Part shown: positions 34,253-43,818 of the stretch, piece after piece
How the letters are laid out: each line of letters starts with the position of its first letter
Position numbering within the stretch: position 1 is the first letter of the stretch
Origin: Deltaproteobacteria bacterium
GTDB taxonomy: Bacteria; Desulfobacterota; Desulfomonilia; Desulfomonilales; Desulfomonilaceae
NCBI GenBank assembly: GCA_016875095.1
Contig: VGSG01000003.1
Coordinates: 1 to 64,000, forward strand
Length of the DNA stretch: 64,000 nt
Direction of reading: 5' to 3'
Made by a program: the position numbers and the translations under genes
The notes under the pieces: model-generated
What the model was told of the DNA's origin: nothing
Databases searched by the model: none
The model's input: only the letters and a program-made list of their open reading frames with translations

Positions 34253-34759
34253 ATGCGCTCGAATAGACTGGTCGTCATAGGAGAGGCTGTAAAACCTTTC
34301 GGAATCCGGGGAGAACTCAAGGTTCATCCGTTCACCGAGTCCTTTGAAGCCTTTGAAAGATCGCCCATCCTGGTCCTCGGTAACGTCCCCTATCGAGTGC
34401 GGAGCTTCAGGAAACACAAAGGAGCCGCTCTCATATCCTTTGAGGGAATCGATACGCCTGAAAAGGCGCGGGAACTGGTGGGCAGGCTGGTGCAAACCGC
34501 CGAAGAGAATCTGCCGCCCAAGGATGATGACGAGTATTTCTGGTTTGAGCTCATCGGTATGAAGGTCCGCACCGTGGACGGCCGGGACCTGGGCGCGGTG
34601 GCAGACCTGATGCGCACCGGCGCGCATGACGTGTTGCAGGTGGAAGGCGATTACGGAGAGGTCCTCCTGCCGATGATCGAACAGGTTGTGCTGGAGGTGG
34701 ACACAGAGAAAGGGGAAGTGCTTGTGGACCCACTGGAGGGGTTGATCCCGGATGTATGA
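34253..34759 (+). CDS. rimM: Ribosome maturation factor RimM
   Basis: 168 residues. The N-terminal barrel shows VIGEAVKPFGIRGELKVHPF; the PRC-barrel half contains EYFWFELIGMKV and GAHDVLQVEG, and the protein ends LEGLIPDV. It acts in 16S rRNA processing and 30S head assembly and binds ribosomal protein S19. It overlaps trmD by 8 bp, which suggests translational coupling. Confidence 0.95.
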   Translation: MRSNRLVVIGEAVKPFGIRGELKVHPFTESFEAFERSPILVLGNVPYRVRSFRKHKGAALISFEGIDTPEKARELVGRLVQTAEENLPPKDDDEYFWFELIGMKVRTVDGRDLGAVADLMRTGAHDVLQVEGDYGEVLLPMIEQVVLEVDTEKGEVLVDPLEGLIPDV

Positions 34760-35498
34760 GGTGCGCATCCTAACTATTTTTCCGGAGATCTTCGACTCTT
34801 TCCTCGGATTCGGCAATCCCGCGAGAGCAATCCTGGCAAGGCTCCTGAACGTGGAGCCGGTGGATCTCAGGCAATTCGCCCTGGACCGCCACCATTCAAC
34901 GGACGACTATCCCTACGGCGGCGGCGCCGGCATGGTCATGAAACCGGAACCGCTGGTCCGAGGAATAAAGCATCTTCGCGCGAACATGTTCAGTCCCCGG
35001 GTGGTTCTGATGACCCCCCAGGGGAGGCTTTTCAAGCAGGCGGATGCTCAAGAGCTTGCAGGGGCCGACAGCCTGGCCCTTGTGTGCGGCAGGTACGAAG
35101 GGATCGACGAGAGGGTCAGATCCTTTGTTGACGATGAGATCTCGGTGGGGGATTATGTGCTGTCCGGCGGCGAGACCGCGGCGATGGTGGTGATCGACGC
35201 AATCTCCCGCTTGATACCCGGGGTGCTGGGCACGGACAGCCGGACGGACGGCGATTCCTTTTACGACGGGCTGCTCGAATATCCGCAGTACACCAGACCG
35301 CGGGAATTCGAGGGCCTTGAGGTTCCATCGGTCCTCCTGGAAGGAGACCACGCGAAAATAAGGCGATGGCGCAAGCAACAGGCGCTGGCCCGTACGCTGG
35401 CTCGGAGGCCGGAGCTGTTGGGACGGCGAACGCTGGACCCTTCGGAGATCGAGTTACTTGAAGAGATCAGATCTGAGACGATTAACGGAGAATCATAA
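34752..35498 (+). CDS. trmD: tRNA (guanine37-N1)-methyltransferase
   Basis: 248 residues. The SPOUT trefoil-knot motifs are present: [28 protein letters not shown] and [11 protein letters not shown], forming the deep knot that binds S-adenosylmethionine. It methylates G37 of tRNAs with a G at position 36, preventing frameshifts. It overlaps rimM at its 5' end and its TAA overlaps the rplS ATG. Confidence 0.97.
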   Translation: MYEVRILTIFPEIFDSFLGFGNPARAILARLLNVEPVDLRQFALDRHHSTDDYPYGGGAGMVMKPEPLVRGIKHLRANMFSPRVVLMTPQGRLFKQADAQELAGADSLALVCGRYEGIDERVRSFVDDEISVGDYVLSGGETAAMVVIDAISRLIPGVLGTDSRTDGDSFYDGLLEYPQYTRPREFEGLEVPSVLLEGDHAKIRRWRKQQALARTLARRPELLGRRTLDPSEIELLEEIRSETINGES

Positions 35499-35839
35499 TG
35501 AACATCCTGGAACAATTGGAAAAAGAACAAATCCGGATGGACCTTCCGGCCTTCAGACCCGGTGACACCGTAAAGGTCCATGTGAAAATAGTGGAAGGTG
35601 GCCGCGAACGCATTCAGGTCTTCGAAGGCGTGTGCATAGGGCTTAACCGTAAGGGCGCTCGCAGCACGTGCACGGTGCGCAAAATCTCGTACGGCATCGG
35701 CGTGGAACGAGTGTTTCCTTTGAACTCTCCGATGATTGATCGGATCCAACTGGTGACCCAGGGCAAGGTAAGAAGATCCAAGCTCTACTACCTGAGGCAA
35801 CTCAAGGGTAAGGCTGCCAGAGTCAAAGAAAAGCGGTAG
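35498..35839 (+). CDS. rplS: 50S ribosomal protein L19
   Basis: 113 residues. [27 protein letters not shown] and [20 protein letters not shown] are diagnostic of L19, which sits at the 30S-50S interface. The start overlaps the trmD stop. Standard length and no defects. Confidence 0.97.
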   Translation: MNILEQLEKEQIRMDLPAFRPGDTVKVHVKIVEGGRERIQVFEGVCIGLNRKGARSTCTVRKISYGIGVERVFPLNSPMIDRIQLVTQGKVRRSKLYYLRQLKGKAARVKEKR

Positions 35840-35851
35840 AAGGTTGCCGCT

Positions 35852-36529
35852 GTGCCTCGCGGTCGAAGATCCACGCGCGGCGAGGAGATGAGCGGGCCCG
35901 TAATGCGCCCCTCTTGCGCGTTCGAGGAGGAAGCTGCCCGGCTGGGGGCTTCACGGATCGCGGGGATCGATGAGGCGGGCAGAGGGCCGCTCGCGGGTCC
36001 GGTTGTGGCTGCCGCGGTGGTGATACCCTATGCGGCGCCGATCCCTGAACTGAATGACTCGAAGATGCTGGCTGAAGAGGCGCGGGAGCGCCTCTTCAGC
36101 CTTATCATGGATAGAGCTCTCTCAGTCGGCGTAGCCCGCGTTCCCCCCGAAGAGATCGATCGGATCAACATCTATCAGGCCACCAGGCTTGCCATGAGCA
36201 TGGCGGTCAAATCAATGTCTCCCCTTCCCGATTACCTCCTCATCGACGGCCCCCTCTCTCTTGACCTCAATATCCGGCAGCGATCCATCATAAAAGGCGA
36301 CCGGCTCTGCTATTCGGTGGCCGCAGCGAGCATCGTGGCCAAAGTAACCCGGGACCGGATCATGCTGGAACTCCATGAGCAGTATCCCCAGTACGGATTT
36401 GACTCCCATAAAGGTTACGGCACGAAGGCTCACATGCAAGCGCTCGAACGTCACGGACCCTGCTCGGCGCACAGAAAATGCTTCCGAGGCGTGCGAGAGC
36501 GCCTGCCCACGCCTCTGTTCCGAGAATGA
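35852..36529 (+). CDS. rnhB: Ribonuclease HII
   Basis: 225 residues with a GTG start preceded by AGAAGG; ATGs at 35888 and 35903 would give slightly shorter proteins. The acidic catalytic residues are in IAGIDEAGRGPLAGP (Asp, Glu), in LLIDGP (Asp) and in KVTRDR (Asp). It removes ribonucleotides and RNA primers from RNA-DNA hybrids. It is the last gene of the rpsP operon and converges with the AsmA-like gene, leaving 34 bp between them. Confidence 0.94.
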   Translation: MPRGRRSTRGEEMSGPVMRPSCAFEEEAARLGASRIAGIDEAGRGPLAGPVVAAAVVIPYAAPIPELNDSKMLAEEARERLFSLIMDRALSVGVARVPPEEIDRINIYQATRLAMSMAVKSMSPLPDYLLIDGPLSLDLNIRQRSIIKGDRLCYSVAAASIVAKVTRDRIMLELHEQYPQYGFDSHKGYGTKAHMQALERHGPCSAHRKCFRGVRERLPTPLFRE

Positions 36530-36563
36530 CGCCAGGTTTCGCAAGAGCCACGAGGTCGCAGCG

Positions 36564-39500
36564 CTATTGCACCATAGGGGTATAGGATCCGATGGGCGCC
36601 AATCGCACGTCCGGCGAGTGGGAGGGGCCGCTGACGAGGAAGGTGGTGGTAAGTATCTTACCATTGCGGCTGAACAGATTGCCGAAGATCCCTGAGAAGA
36701 GCGTATCCAAACCCACGAGGGGCGCAACATTCACCCGGAAGTCTATTCGTCCTTGATCGGCAAAGTACACGCCGGTGGAATCGATGTGAGCGGAATCGGA
36801 TTCGAGCTTCAAATCCTTAATCCTCCACCTCTCGTCATGCACGTCCATGTTCCAAACCAGGCGTCTGTAGGGCAGGCCGCCCGCGATGAGGTCAGGGAAT
36901 CGTCCCCTTACAATGGAGCCGAAATTGATCAGAGAGAATATTTTCGAGAGAACCTCGAACCGATAGATCATCCCGTCCTTAAGCCGCACTTCAGCCGAGC
37001 CGGTCTTGTAGACTCCGTTGTTTTCCCGTCTCGGGGTCGTGTGCCATTCCATGTGACCGTCCACCCACATGTCACCCTCGATCTTGAGGTAATTCGGATC
37101 GAGGAAACCGGACCTCTCGATCTTGAGGTGATCTCCATGAAAGTCAACTCGAAGCGGTGTTCTCGCGTTCGCTCGTACATTGAACAGCGCGGAGCCTCGC
37201 ACCGCGCCGTCCGCAAAGCTGAGCTTCCACTCCGGGACTCTGAGCAACCCGCCTTCACCGGTAAGGTGCGCGTCGAAATCCGAGAAAGTGCGGTATTGGG
37301 TCTTGCCTTTGGCGGCCTTGATGACCGCCCCTCCTTTGCTGCGCGCCAGGAAGAGAACAGCGGTATTGATCTGCAACCATTCGCCCCACGTATAGGGACT
37401 CACGTGCCCTGGGGGCCTGACGAAATCAGTGGTGTCCAGAAACGGGAAATCGAGTTTCACCTGTACGGTGGGGTTCGCGAAATCTGAGATAGAGCACGTC
37501 CCGCTGAAGAGTGAATTCCCCATCTTGGCCCGTTCCACGGCTGCGTGGAAGGAGTTTTCTCTCCATCGGATTTTCGCGGTCAGCCCCTTGCTCGGCTTGG
37601 GAAAATTGAAAATCTGGGCCGAAACGTGGCTTAAGGTAAAATTCGCCTCCACACTCGGCCACTGAGATCGATCGGGCCCGGCCTTGATCGTCGCGTCTCC
37701 TTCGATCCGCCCTCCAGGCTCCAGTTCCAGAGCAGGCGCCGCCAGCGGGAGCAGATCTTGGGTAAGGAGGCCTCTTGGAGGCAGATGGATATTGAACACA
37801 GCATGTCCCGACTTATCCACGAACCCTTTGATCGAGACCCTCACATTGCTAGAACTCAGGTAACCTTCTTCAATCTTGAGCCCATCAGGTCCCCAAACGC
37901 CGGCCGCTTCCATGACAAGAGGAATCCCGGGGTTCTTGTCAACTACCCACCCCACACGCACTCGGTTCTTTTCAAAATCGAGCCTGCCGGAGACGTGAGG
38001 CTGCTGCGGTTTTCCCTTGAGGGTCAAGTTGCACGACACCGCGCCGGTCACTCGAACCGAAGCCGGCAGCAGCCTGAACGCAACCAGGTCTGATGGAGCA
38101 GTCTTCGCGGCCAATTCGATGCTGATATTTCCCGGTGAATACTCTCCGTTCAGCTCGGCCTCGGTCTTCCCCACAAAGCCCTTGATGGAAGAGAAAAGGA
38201 TCTGGGAGCCTGCAAAGCTCACCGAGCCCTTCACGTTTCTCAGCGGAAAAGCCGCCCCTTCGATTCCGCATGAGAATTCACTTAAGCTCAACTTCCCTTC
38301 CACACTCGGTTCTTTGAGCTTGCCCTTCAATGCCAGTTGTGCGGAGATGCGGCCCGTGGGGTCTCTTAGCTTTTGAAATGACGCAGGGAGGCGCGCTGCG
38401 ACGGCCTGCTTCTCCAGGATCGGCCTCAGATCCTGCGAGGTCCCGTTCACAGAGACGAAAAGGTCCATGTTCGGCGTTGCGCCAAGATTTCTTACCGATC
38501 CGTTAAGCTGAATGGGTGAATTTCCCAAGGTGAGTCGAAACCCCTCAAACGAAGCCTCGTGGCTGTCCATCCGCAGTCGGCCGAACGCGTCCTTTAGCGG
38601 GACGCTCAGTCCCGGCACGAACCCGGATACGTTTTCCAGAAAAGCCTCCACCGACTGGATCCCCTGAATAAAGTCCCCGTTCCGCAGGTCTTCAAAGGTT
38701 CCGCTCCACGTTCCCTTGGTCATCACCCGGCCTCGCACGCCTGCTTCCAAGTAGGATTTCCGATCTTCAGGCTTGAGCAGCCCAAGCGGAACCAGATGCC
38801 CAAATCGTCCCAGGTCCAGATCAATGGCTTTGAAAGTCACCGTCGGTCGTGGATGATCGCCGAGGAAATCAGGAACTCGCACCTCCAGGGACAGGTTGAG
38901 GCCCGGAAGGGTCAGCTCCCGCACATCCACGCTCAGATTCCCGTCCTTTACTTCTGCCCCAAATTTTGCTCGCGCCCGATCTACGAGCACACGCTTGAGG
39001 AAAACGGATCTCGGGTCGATCTGCCCGTCCTGGATCTGTATCCATCCATCGAGGCGCCAGTCTTCCCATGAGCCTTTCATGGTGAGTTTCAGGTCCGCCA
39101 GACCTCCGGCCAGAGGTATCTCGCGCCCGAAAGTCGCCAATAGAGCCCTAAGAGGGGGAACCTGGCAACCGCTGAGCGTAACATCCAGATCAGCGCTTCG
39201 GTGGCGCCGTGAGCGGAACGATACGGACCGCGCAAGAAGCTGGAAAACGCCTGCTCCGTTGTCGTAAGGAACAGAGCCTCTCACCGAAGCATATTCCACA
39301 TCGTGGAGTCTCACGTTTCGGGCCTCGACCTGAATCCCCTCGAGCAAGCGCTCCTCCGGGCCGGCGGAAGGATCCTGCGCCGTTTGAACGCGGCCGGACT
39401 CGATGGTGAATAGGCGAATCACCGGGCTCAGAAGCGAACCCGCAGTCACCCGGCGCAAACGCTCAGCGGGATGTCCTCCGTCCCATTTGATCGCTCGACG

Positions 39501-39908
39501 AGGGACCACCAGGAGCGGTTCCACAATCCGCATGCGCTCGAGAGAGATGGAACCCCATGCCAGGGGCGTGAGACGCACGTCCACGGCGACGGTCTTCACC
39601 CCTGAATGCATGCCGCTCCCGGGAGGCCCGTCGCAGGTCAGGCCGGTCACGGTAAATCTGGCCGTGTCCGCCGAAAGCCAAACCAGATCGCATGATGTAT
39701 ATGTGATGACCAGTCCTAGATCTCGCTGCACACGCGGCAGCAGCAGACGAGCGAGCTGCTCGCCTGTCAAGGTGAGCCTCAAAAAGACGACCGCGCCCAT
39801 ACACATGAACACCACTGACAGCACGAGCATCAGCAGCGCTTTGAATAACCGCTTTGAGCCTGAATCACGAGGCGGCGATGACGGTGTTGTGGGTGGGCGA
39901 TTTACCAT
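36564..39908 (-). CDS. Large AsmA/TamB-like envelope protein, 1114 aa
   Basis: One N-terminal membrane helix (about 22-45, ALLMLVLSVVFMCMGAVVFL) is followed by a long periplasmic beta-rich region. LTLTGEQLARLLLPRVQRDL right after the helix is the AsmA-type start, and the later repeating beta-strand pattern and C-terminal AsmA-like part (LKDGMIYRFEVLSKIFSLIN) fit the YhdP/AsmA family of bridge-like lipid transporters between inner and outer membrane. Lipid transport is family knowledge; no direct motif proves it. The gene is convergent with rnhB and is preceded by a Rho-N-domain gene 44 bp upstream. Confidence 0.82.
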   Translation of the reverse strand: MVNRPPTTPSSPPRDSGSKRLFKALLMLVLSVVFMCMGAVVFLRLTLTGEQLARLLLPRVQRDLGLVITYTSCDLVWLSADTARFTVTGLTCDGPPGSGMHSGVKTVAVDVRLTPLAWGSISLERMRIVEPLLVVPRRAIKWDGGHPAERLRRVTAGSLLSPVIRLFTIESGRVQTAQDPSAGPEERLLEGIQVEARNVRLHDVEYASVRGSVPYDNGAGVFQLLARSVSFRSRRHRSADLDVTLSGCQVPPLRALLATFGREIPLAGGLADLKLTMKGSWEDWRLDGWIQIQDGQIDPRSVFLKRVLVDRARAKFGAEVKDGNLSVDVRELTLPGLNLSLEVRVPDFLGDHPRPTVTFKAIDLDLGRFGHLVPLGLLKPEDRKSYLEAGVRGRVMTKGTWSGTFEDLRNGDFIQGIQSVEAFLENVSGFVPGLSVPLKDAFGRLRMDSHEASFEGFRLTLGNSPIQLNGSVRNLGATPNMDLFVSVNGTSQDLRPILEKQAVAARLPASFQKLRDPTGRISAQLALKGKLKEPSVEGKLSLSEFSCGIEGAAFPLRNVKGSVSFAGSQILFSSIKGFVGKTEAELNGEYSPGNISIELAAKTAPSDLVAFRLLPASVRVTGAVSCNLTLKGKPQQPHVSGRLDFEKNRVRVGWVVDKNPGIPLVMEAAGVWGPDGLKIEEGYLSSSNVRVSIKGFVDKSGHAVFNIHLPPRGLLTQDLLPLAAPALELEPGGRIEGDATIKAGPDRSQWPSVEANFTLSHVSAQIFNFPKPSKGLTAKIRWRENSFHAAVERAKMGNSLFSGTCSISDFANPTVQVKLDFPFLDTTDFVRPPGHVSPYTWGEWLQINTAVLFLARSKGGAVIKAAKGKTQYRTFSDFDAHLTGEGGLLRVPEWKLSFADGAVRGSALFNVRANARTPLRVDFHGDHLKIERSGFLDPNYLKIEGDMWVDGHMEWHTTPRRENNGVYKTGSAEVRLKDGMIYRFEVLSKIFSLINFGSIVRGRFPDLIAGGLPYRRLVWNMDVHDERWRIKDLKLESDSAHIDSTGVYFADQGRIDFRVNVAPLVGLDTLFSGIFGNLFSRNGKILTTTFLVSGPSHSPDVRLAPIGSYTPMVQ

Positions 39909-39952
39909 TGGGGAAATGGGGGCGCGGCGGCCACCGGGAACAATGCGACTGA

Positions 39953-40285
39953 TTATTGACGCGTCTTCTTCTTCAGCCGAGAGATCTTTCTGCGCAGAGC
40001 GTCCAGCCGCTTGCGCGCTGCTCCCTGGCCCCTTTCCTCTTCCTTGATGCGCTTCAACTCGCCTACTTTGGCTTTTAGCTCCCGGACACTCGTGGACTTC
40101 TTCTTGGCGCCGGTGTCCGCGATCCCTTTGTGCTCTTTGAGGATCCGAATCAGCTCCTCCTTGTTCATGCCGTGAACACCCTGGACACCGGGTATCTGGA
40201 GGGCTTCTTCACGGAGCTCCTTAACGGTCCACTTATCGAGAGCTTTAGTCTTCTTATCCTTCATTTCCTTCTTTTTCTCAGCCAT
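39953..40285 (-). CDS. Rho termination factor N-terminal domain-like protein
   Basis: 110 residues, highly charged (Lys/Glu). The middle, WTVKELREEALQIPG then MNKEELIRILKEHKG, has the helix-extended-loop-helix pattern of Rho_N/SAP-type domains. The C-terminal half (from about 70) is a basic coiled coil ending KKISRLKKKTRQ-like. AGGAGG precedes the ATG. It probably binds RNA or DNA; a specific role is unknown. 44 bp separate it from the AsmA-like gene. Confidence 0.7.
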   Translation of the reverse strand: MAEKKKEMKDKKTKALDKWTVKELREEALQIPGVQGVHGMNKEELIRILKEHKGIADTGAKKKSTSVRELKAKVGELKRIKEEERGQGAARKRLDALRRKISRLKKKTRQ

Positions 40286-40416
40286 GCTTCCTCCTGGGGC
40301 AGGTCCAACCTCTGCGTTGAGCCGGAATTATGGACAAAAATCCGCAGAAATACAACACGAGCAACAGAAGTGGTTGCAAAACCAAGCTTTCTGAAGAAGG
40401 AGCTGGGGAGGCTGTT

Positions 40417-40677
40417 CTATCTTGGGCTATGCCAAGGCATGGGGACCGATGGAACGGGAACGTAAGGGTAGGAAACCCAATACACCGGTGTAGTGGGCCA
40501 AGTGAACGGGTACGCGTTCCACACGAACGGATTAGCCTGGAAAGGGGCGCCAACGGGGGCGACATACTGAAGTCCCCCATCAGGCATAATAGCCCCTCCG
40601 GGAGCAACATTGAACTGGGCCATCACTGGGAAGCAAAACGCTACAACAAGTATTGTCGCAAGCAGTAGTCTCTTCAT
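40417..40677 (-). CDS. Small secreted Pro/Tyr/Trp-rich protein
   Basis: 86 residues from the ATG at 40677 with GGAGG upstream; an earlier in-frame ATG at 40707 is less likely. The first 21 residues (MKRLLLATILVVAFCFPVMAQ) read as a signal peptide with cleavage at VMA. The mature part is low in charge and rich in Pro, Trp and Tyr (YPFTWPTTPVYWVSYPYVPV), which suggests an extended or surface-binding structure. No family recognised. It lies in the same direction as neighbouring genes but with wide spacing. Confidence 0.6.
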   Translation of the reverse strand: MKRLLLATILVVAFCFPVMAQFNVAPGGAIMPDGGLQYVAPVGAPFQANPFVWNAYPFTWPTTPVYWVSYPYVPVPSVPMPWHSPR

Positions 40678-40725
40678 TATCGGTCCTCCATTGATTTCTG
40701 GGGTCAATTGCCATGATGAGCACGA

Positions 40726-41109
40726 TCAGACCATCTGAGATCGGGCGAACTGAAGGATCTCATCGGCAAATTGGATCGCGTTTTCGCTCTGTATGTGTCC
40801 ATAGTGCTCGAAGGGAGCCCCTTCCGAATGCCAGGGCGGGTACCGTGTCGGGATGTAGAAATTGTCTAACACGTGGGCCTTGTTAATCAGATCTTCCGGA
40901 GGCCGGGAAGATAGTTCGGCTATCAATTCAGCGACCATGTGACCCCAAGCCTTTTGTCTCTGAAACGGATGCAGGGCTTTGACTGCCTTTTCCGCGGCTT
41001 GATGCGCTGCGAAACATGCCCACTCGTGGCGTCCATCAGATTGGGACGATCGGGCTTGCTCAAGGTCTCGAATCGCCTGGGCCAGCCAGTCTCGCGATCG
41101 ATCGGCCAA
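40726..41109 (-). CDS. HEPN domain protein
   Basis: 127 residues. The N-terminal DWLAQAIRDLEQA and the CFAAHQAAEKAVKAL helix are typical of HEPN proteins, and YIPTRYPPWH near residue 91-100 contains an Arg-x4-His pair like the HEPN RNase motif. Such proteins usually form a toxin-antitoxin pair with a MNT nucleotidyltransferase; no such partner is adjacent. The gene lies 32 bp after the acyl-CoA synthetase stop and could be at the 3' end of the liv operon. ATG start; the stop is close to 40726. Confidence 0.75.
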   Translation of the reverse strand: MADRSRDWLAQAIRDLEQARSSQSDGRHEWACFAAHQAAEKAVKALHPFQRQKAWGHMVAELIAELSSRPPEDLINKAHVLDNFYIPTRYPPWHSEGAPFEHYGHIQSENAIQFADEILQFARSQMV

Positions 41110-41141
41110 GAGAACCTCCTACTGACCGAGCGCTCCCCTCG

Positions 41142-42956
41142 TTACCCAGCCTTATACATTGCTTTGATCAAATCGCCGAACTTCTCGTTTACCGATTTGC
41201 GCTTAACCTTCATGGTCGGCGTGACTTCACCGTCTTCTTCGTACAACTTTTTCGGCACAATGGTGAATTTTTTCAGCGTTTCCACATGAGCAAGGCCTTT
41301 GTTCACTTCTTGCACCTCGTTGTCGATGAGTTCAACGATTTCAGGCGCTTTCGTGAGGCTCTCGTACGTCGTGAAGGGGATCTTGTGATCCTGCGCGTAC
41401 TGGACCACGTTTTCTTCATCGAGCACGATGAGCGCGGAAAGGAATTTCATGCGGTCGCCGATGACGATCGCGTCGTTGATGTACGGGCTGAACTTGAGCT
41501 GATTTTCAATGTTTTGCGGCGCGATGTTCTTGCCGCCCGCGGTAATGATCAAGTCCTTCTTACGGTCCGTGATCTTCAGGTACCCTCGTTCGTCGAGCTC
41601 TCCCACATCGCCTGAATGGAGCCAACCGTCGGCAAGGGTCTCTTCGGTGGCTTCGGGACTACGGAAGTATCCCATGAACACGTTCCCACCTCGGACCAGG
41701 ATTTCGCCGTCCTCGGCCAGCCGCACCTCCACTCCGGGCAAAGCTGGCCCGACGTTTTCAGGTTCCACAATGTCGCCCTGATGGATGCACGTGGGGCCCG
41801 ATCCTTCTGTCTGGCCGTATACCTGTCGCAGGGGCACCCCGATGCCGTTGTAGTACTTGAGCACATCAGGCGATATGGGCGCTGCGCCGGATATGGCAAG
41901 GCGACAACGCTCGAATCCGAGACGCTCCCTCAGCTTGTAAAACACCAGCGCATTCGCGAGGAAGCGCAGCAGCCGTAATCCGGCCGGAATGCTCTTGTGC
42001 GTAAGTTGATATTCCGAATACCTTCTGCCGATGCGCTCCGCAAGCACATATGCCACTTTCTTGAACCAGGTCGCGTTCGCGACGCGAATTCGGATTCCCG
42101 AGTAGTACTTCTCCCAGATCCTGGGCACCGCGAAGATGACGGTGGGAGAAACTTCTCGAAAATTGGCCATCACCGTGTCCGGGCTCTCGGTAAAGTTCAC
42201 GGTGTAACCGAATCGTAGAGGCATGAAGACCGAAAACATGCGCTCCGCGATATGGCTGAGCGGGAGGAATGAAAGGAGCTGGTCGTCTTCGGCCACCGGC
42301 ATGGCCTCACCAATGGACCAGGCAGTCCACGCGATGTTGTTGTGGGAGAGCATCGCTCCCTTGGGCGGCCCGGTGGTCCCCGAAGTATAGATGATCAAGG
42401 CCATCTCTTCCGGTTTGATCTTGCCGACCATCTCCTCGAAGAGCTTCGGCTGCTTCCGGTTGACTTCCCGGCCTTTCTCCAGCAGCTCGTCGAATGTGAT
42501 CACCATGGGATCGGAAAAGCCGCGTAGGCCCTTGGTGTCGATAACGACAATTTTGCGCAGATCCGGCGTGTTCTCTCGGAATATCAAAGCCTTATCGAGC
42601 TGCTCTTCGTCCTCCGCGATATACACTTTGGCCGACGAATGGCCCACCACATACTCGCACTGGACAGGAGCGCTGGTGGTATAAATGCCTACGGTAACCG
42701 CGCCGAGAAACATGGTCCCGAGATCGGAGTACAGCCATTCCGGACGGTTTTCGCCGATCACCGCGACTCGGTCGCCCGCGGTCACGCCAAGAGCGCTCAG
42801 GCCAAGCGCAACCTCCCGGACCTTGTCCAAGTATTCACCCCAGGTAATATCACGCCATATGCCCAGGTACTTGTATCTGAGCGCTACCTTGTTCGGGCGC
42901 TTAGCGACCCGTTCCAAGAACATCCGGGGCACGGTTGTTGGTGTGTATTGAGTCAT
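41142..42956 (-). CDS. AMP-dependent acyl-CoA synthetase (long-chain or aryl type)
   Basis: 604 residues. The ANL motifs are complete: IYTSGTTGPPKGAMLSHNN (P-loop), YGQTEGSG, LHSGDVGELDERGYLKITDR and DLIITAGGKNIAPQNIEN; the C-terminal domain carries KVKRKSVNEKF. The GGKNIAPQ variant is typical of long-chain fatty acyl-CoA synthetases of the FadD15/ACSL type. It makes an acyl-AMP and then the CoA thioester. Because it directly follows livF by 44 bp in the same direction, it probably activates the acid that the ABC transporter imports. Confidence 0.92.
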   Translation of the reverse strand: MTQYTPTTVPRMFLERVAKRPNKVALRYKYLGIWRDITWGEYLDKVREVALGLSALGVTAGDRVAVIGENRPEWLYSDLGTMFLGAVTVGIYTTSAPVQCEYVVGHSSAKVYIAEDEEQLDKALIFRENTPDLRKIVVIDTKGLRGFSDPMVITFDELLEKGREVNRKQPKLFEEMVGKIKPEEMALIIYTSGTTGPPKGAMLSHNNIAWTAWSIGEAMPVAEDDQLLSFLPLSHIAERMFSVFMPLRFGYTVNFTESPDTVMANFREVSPTVIFAVPRIWEKYYSGIRIRVANATWFKKVAYVLAERIGRRYSEYQLTHKSIPAGLRLLRFLANALVFYKLRERLGFERCRLAISGAAPISPDVLKYYNGIGVPLRQVYGQTEGSGPTCIHQGDIVEPENVGPALPGVEVRLAEDGEILVRGGNVFMGYFRSPEATEETLADGWLHSGDVGELDERGYLKITDRKKDLIITAGGKNIAPQNIENQLKFSPYINDAIVIGDRMKFLSALIVLDEENVVQYAQDHKIPFTTYESLTKAPEIVELIDNEVQEVNKGLAHVETLKKFTIVPKKLYEEDGEVTPTMKVKRKSVNEKFGDLIKAMYKAG

Positions 42957-43000
42957 CTCACCGCCAAATGGACATTCTTTTCAATGATAACCTAACCTAC

Positions 43001-43765
43001 TCAGCGCCACCTCTTCTTGCGCTTGTATCGGGCTTCTCCGCGGACAGCCTCTTCTTTTCGGATACCCAGGTAGAATTCCTGGACGTCTTCGTCATTCATC
43101 AGCTTCTCCGGCGGCCCTTCCATCACGATGCGGCCGGTCTCCATGATGTACGCGTGGTGCGCCACGCTCAAGGCTTTGTGCGCGTTCTGTTCCACGAGCA
43201 GGATCGTGGCGCCGTCGCGATTAATGGCGCGTACGATCTCGAATATCTCGGTAACTAGAATGGGAGAAAGCCCCAATGAAGGCTCATCCATCATCATAAG
43301 CGACGGTTTGGACATGAGCGCCCGCCCGATGGCAAGCATCTGCTGTTCGCCTCCGGAGAGGGTCCCGGCCTGCTGTTTGAGCCGTTCCTTGAGAAGGGGG
43401 AAATAGATGAACACCCTGTCCAGATCTTCCGAAACGGACTTGTCTCGGCGAGTATAAGCCCCCATCATGAGGTTTTCTTTCAACGTCAGTTCCGGGAAAA
43501 CTTCACGTCCCTCCGGAACGTACGCAATCCCTAACGGAACTATTTGTTCGGTTTCCAGGCCGTCGATTCGTTTCCCGTTGAACCATATGGTCCCTTTGTC
43601 CGGCTGATCGTCCAGGTACCCCATTATGGTTTTCAGCGTTGTGCTCTTGCCTGCGCCGTTCGCGCCGAGTATGGCGCGGATCTCGCCCCGTTCCACTCTA
43701 AGGGAGAGACCTCTGACTACCATGATTTTACCGTAGTAGATTTCGATGTTTTTCGTTTCAAGCAT
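43001..43765 (-). CDS. livF: Branched-chain/organic acid ABC transporter ATP-binding protein (LivF-type)
   Basis: 254 residues. Walker A GANGAGKST, signature LSGGEQQMLAIGRAL and Walker B LMMMDEPSLGLSP are intact, as is the H-loop-like LVEQNAHKAL. IYYGKIMVVRGLSLRV at the N-terminus is LivF-typical. The C-terminal tail is basic (KRKKRWR). It forms the ATPase pair with LivG. Follows livG by 53 bp in the operon. The naming is by family; the transported substrate is unknown. Confidence 0.93.
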   Translation of the reverse strand: MLETKNIEIYYGKIMVVRGLSLRVERGEIRAILGANGAGKSTTLKTIMGYLDDQPDKGTIWFNGKRIDGLETEQIVPLGIAYVPEGREVFPELTLKENLMMGAYTRRDKSVSEDLDRVFIYFPLLKERLKQQAGTLSGGEQQMLAIGRALMSKPSLMMMDEPSLGLSPILVTEIFEIVRAINRDGATILLVEQNAHKALSVAHHAYIMETGRIVMEGPPEKLMNDEDVQEFYLGIRKEEAVRGEARYKRKKRWR

Positions 43766-43818
43766 AGTTGTCGCCGATTGGAAAGAGGCGCCTCTTCGGG
43801 ACAGGGAGAGGAAGCGCG

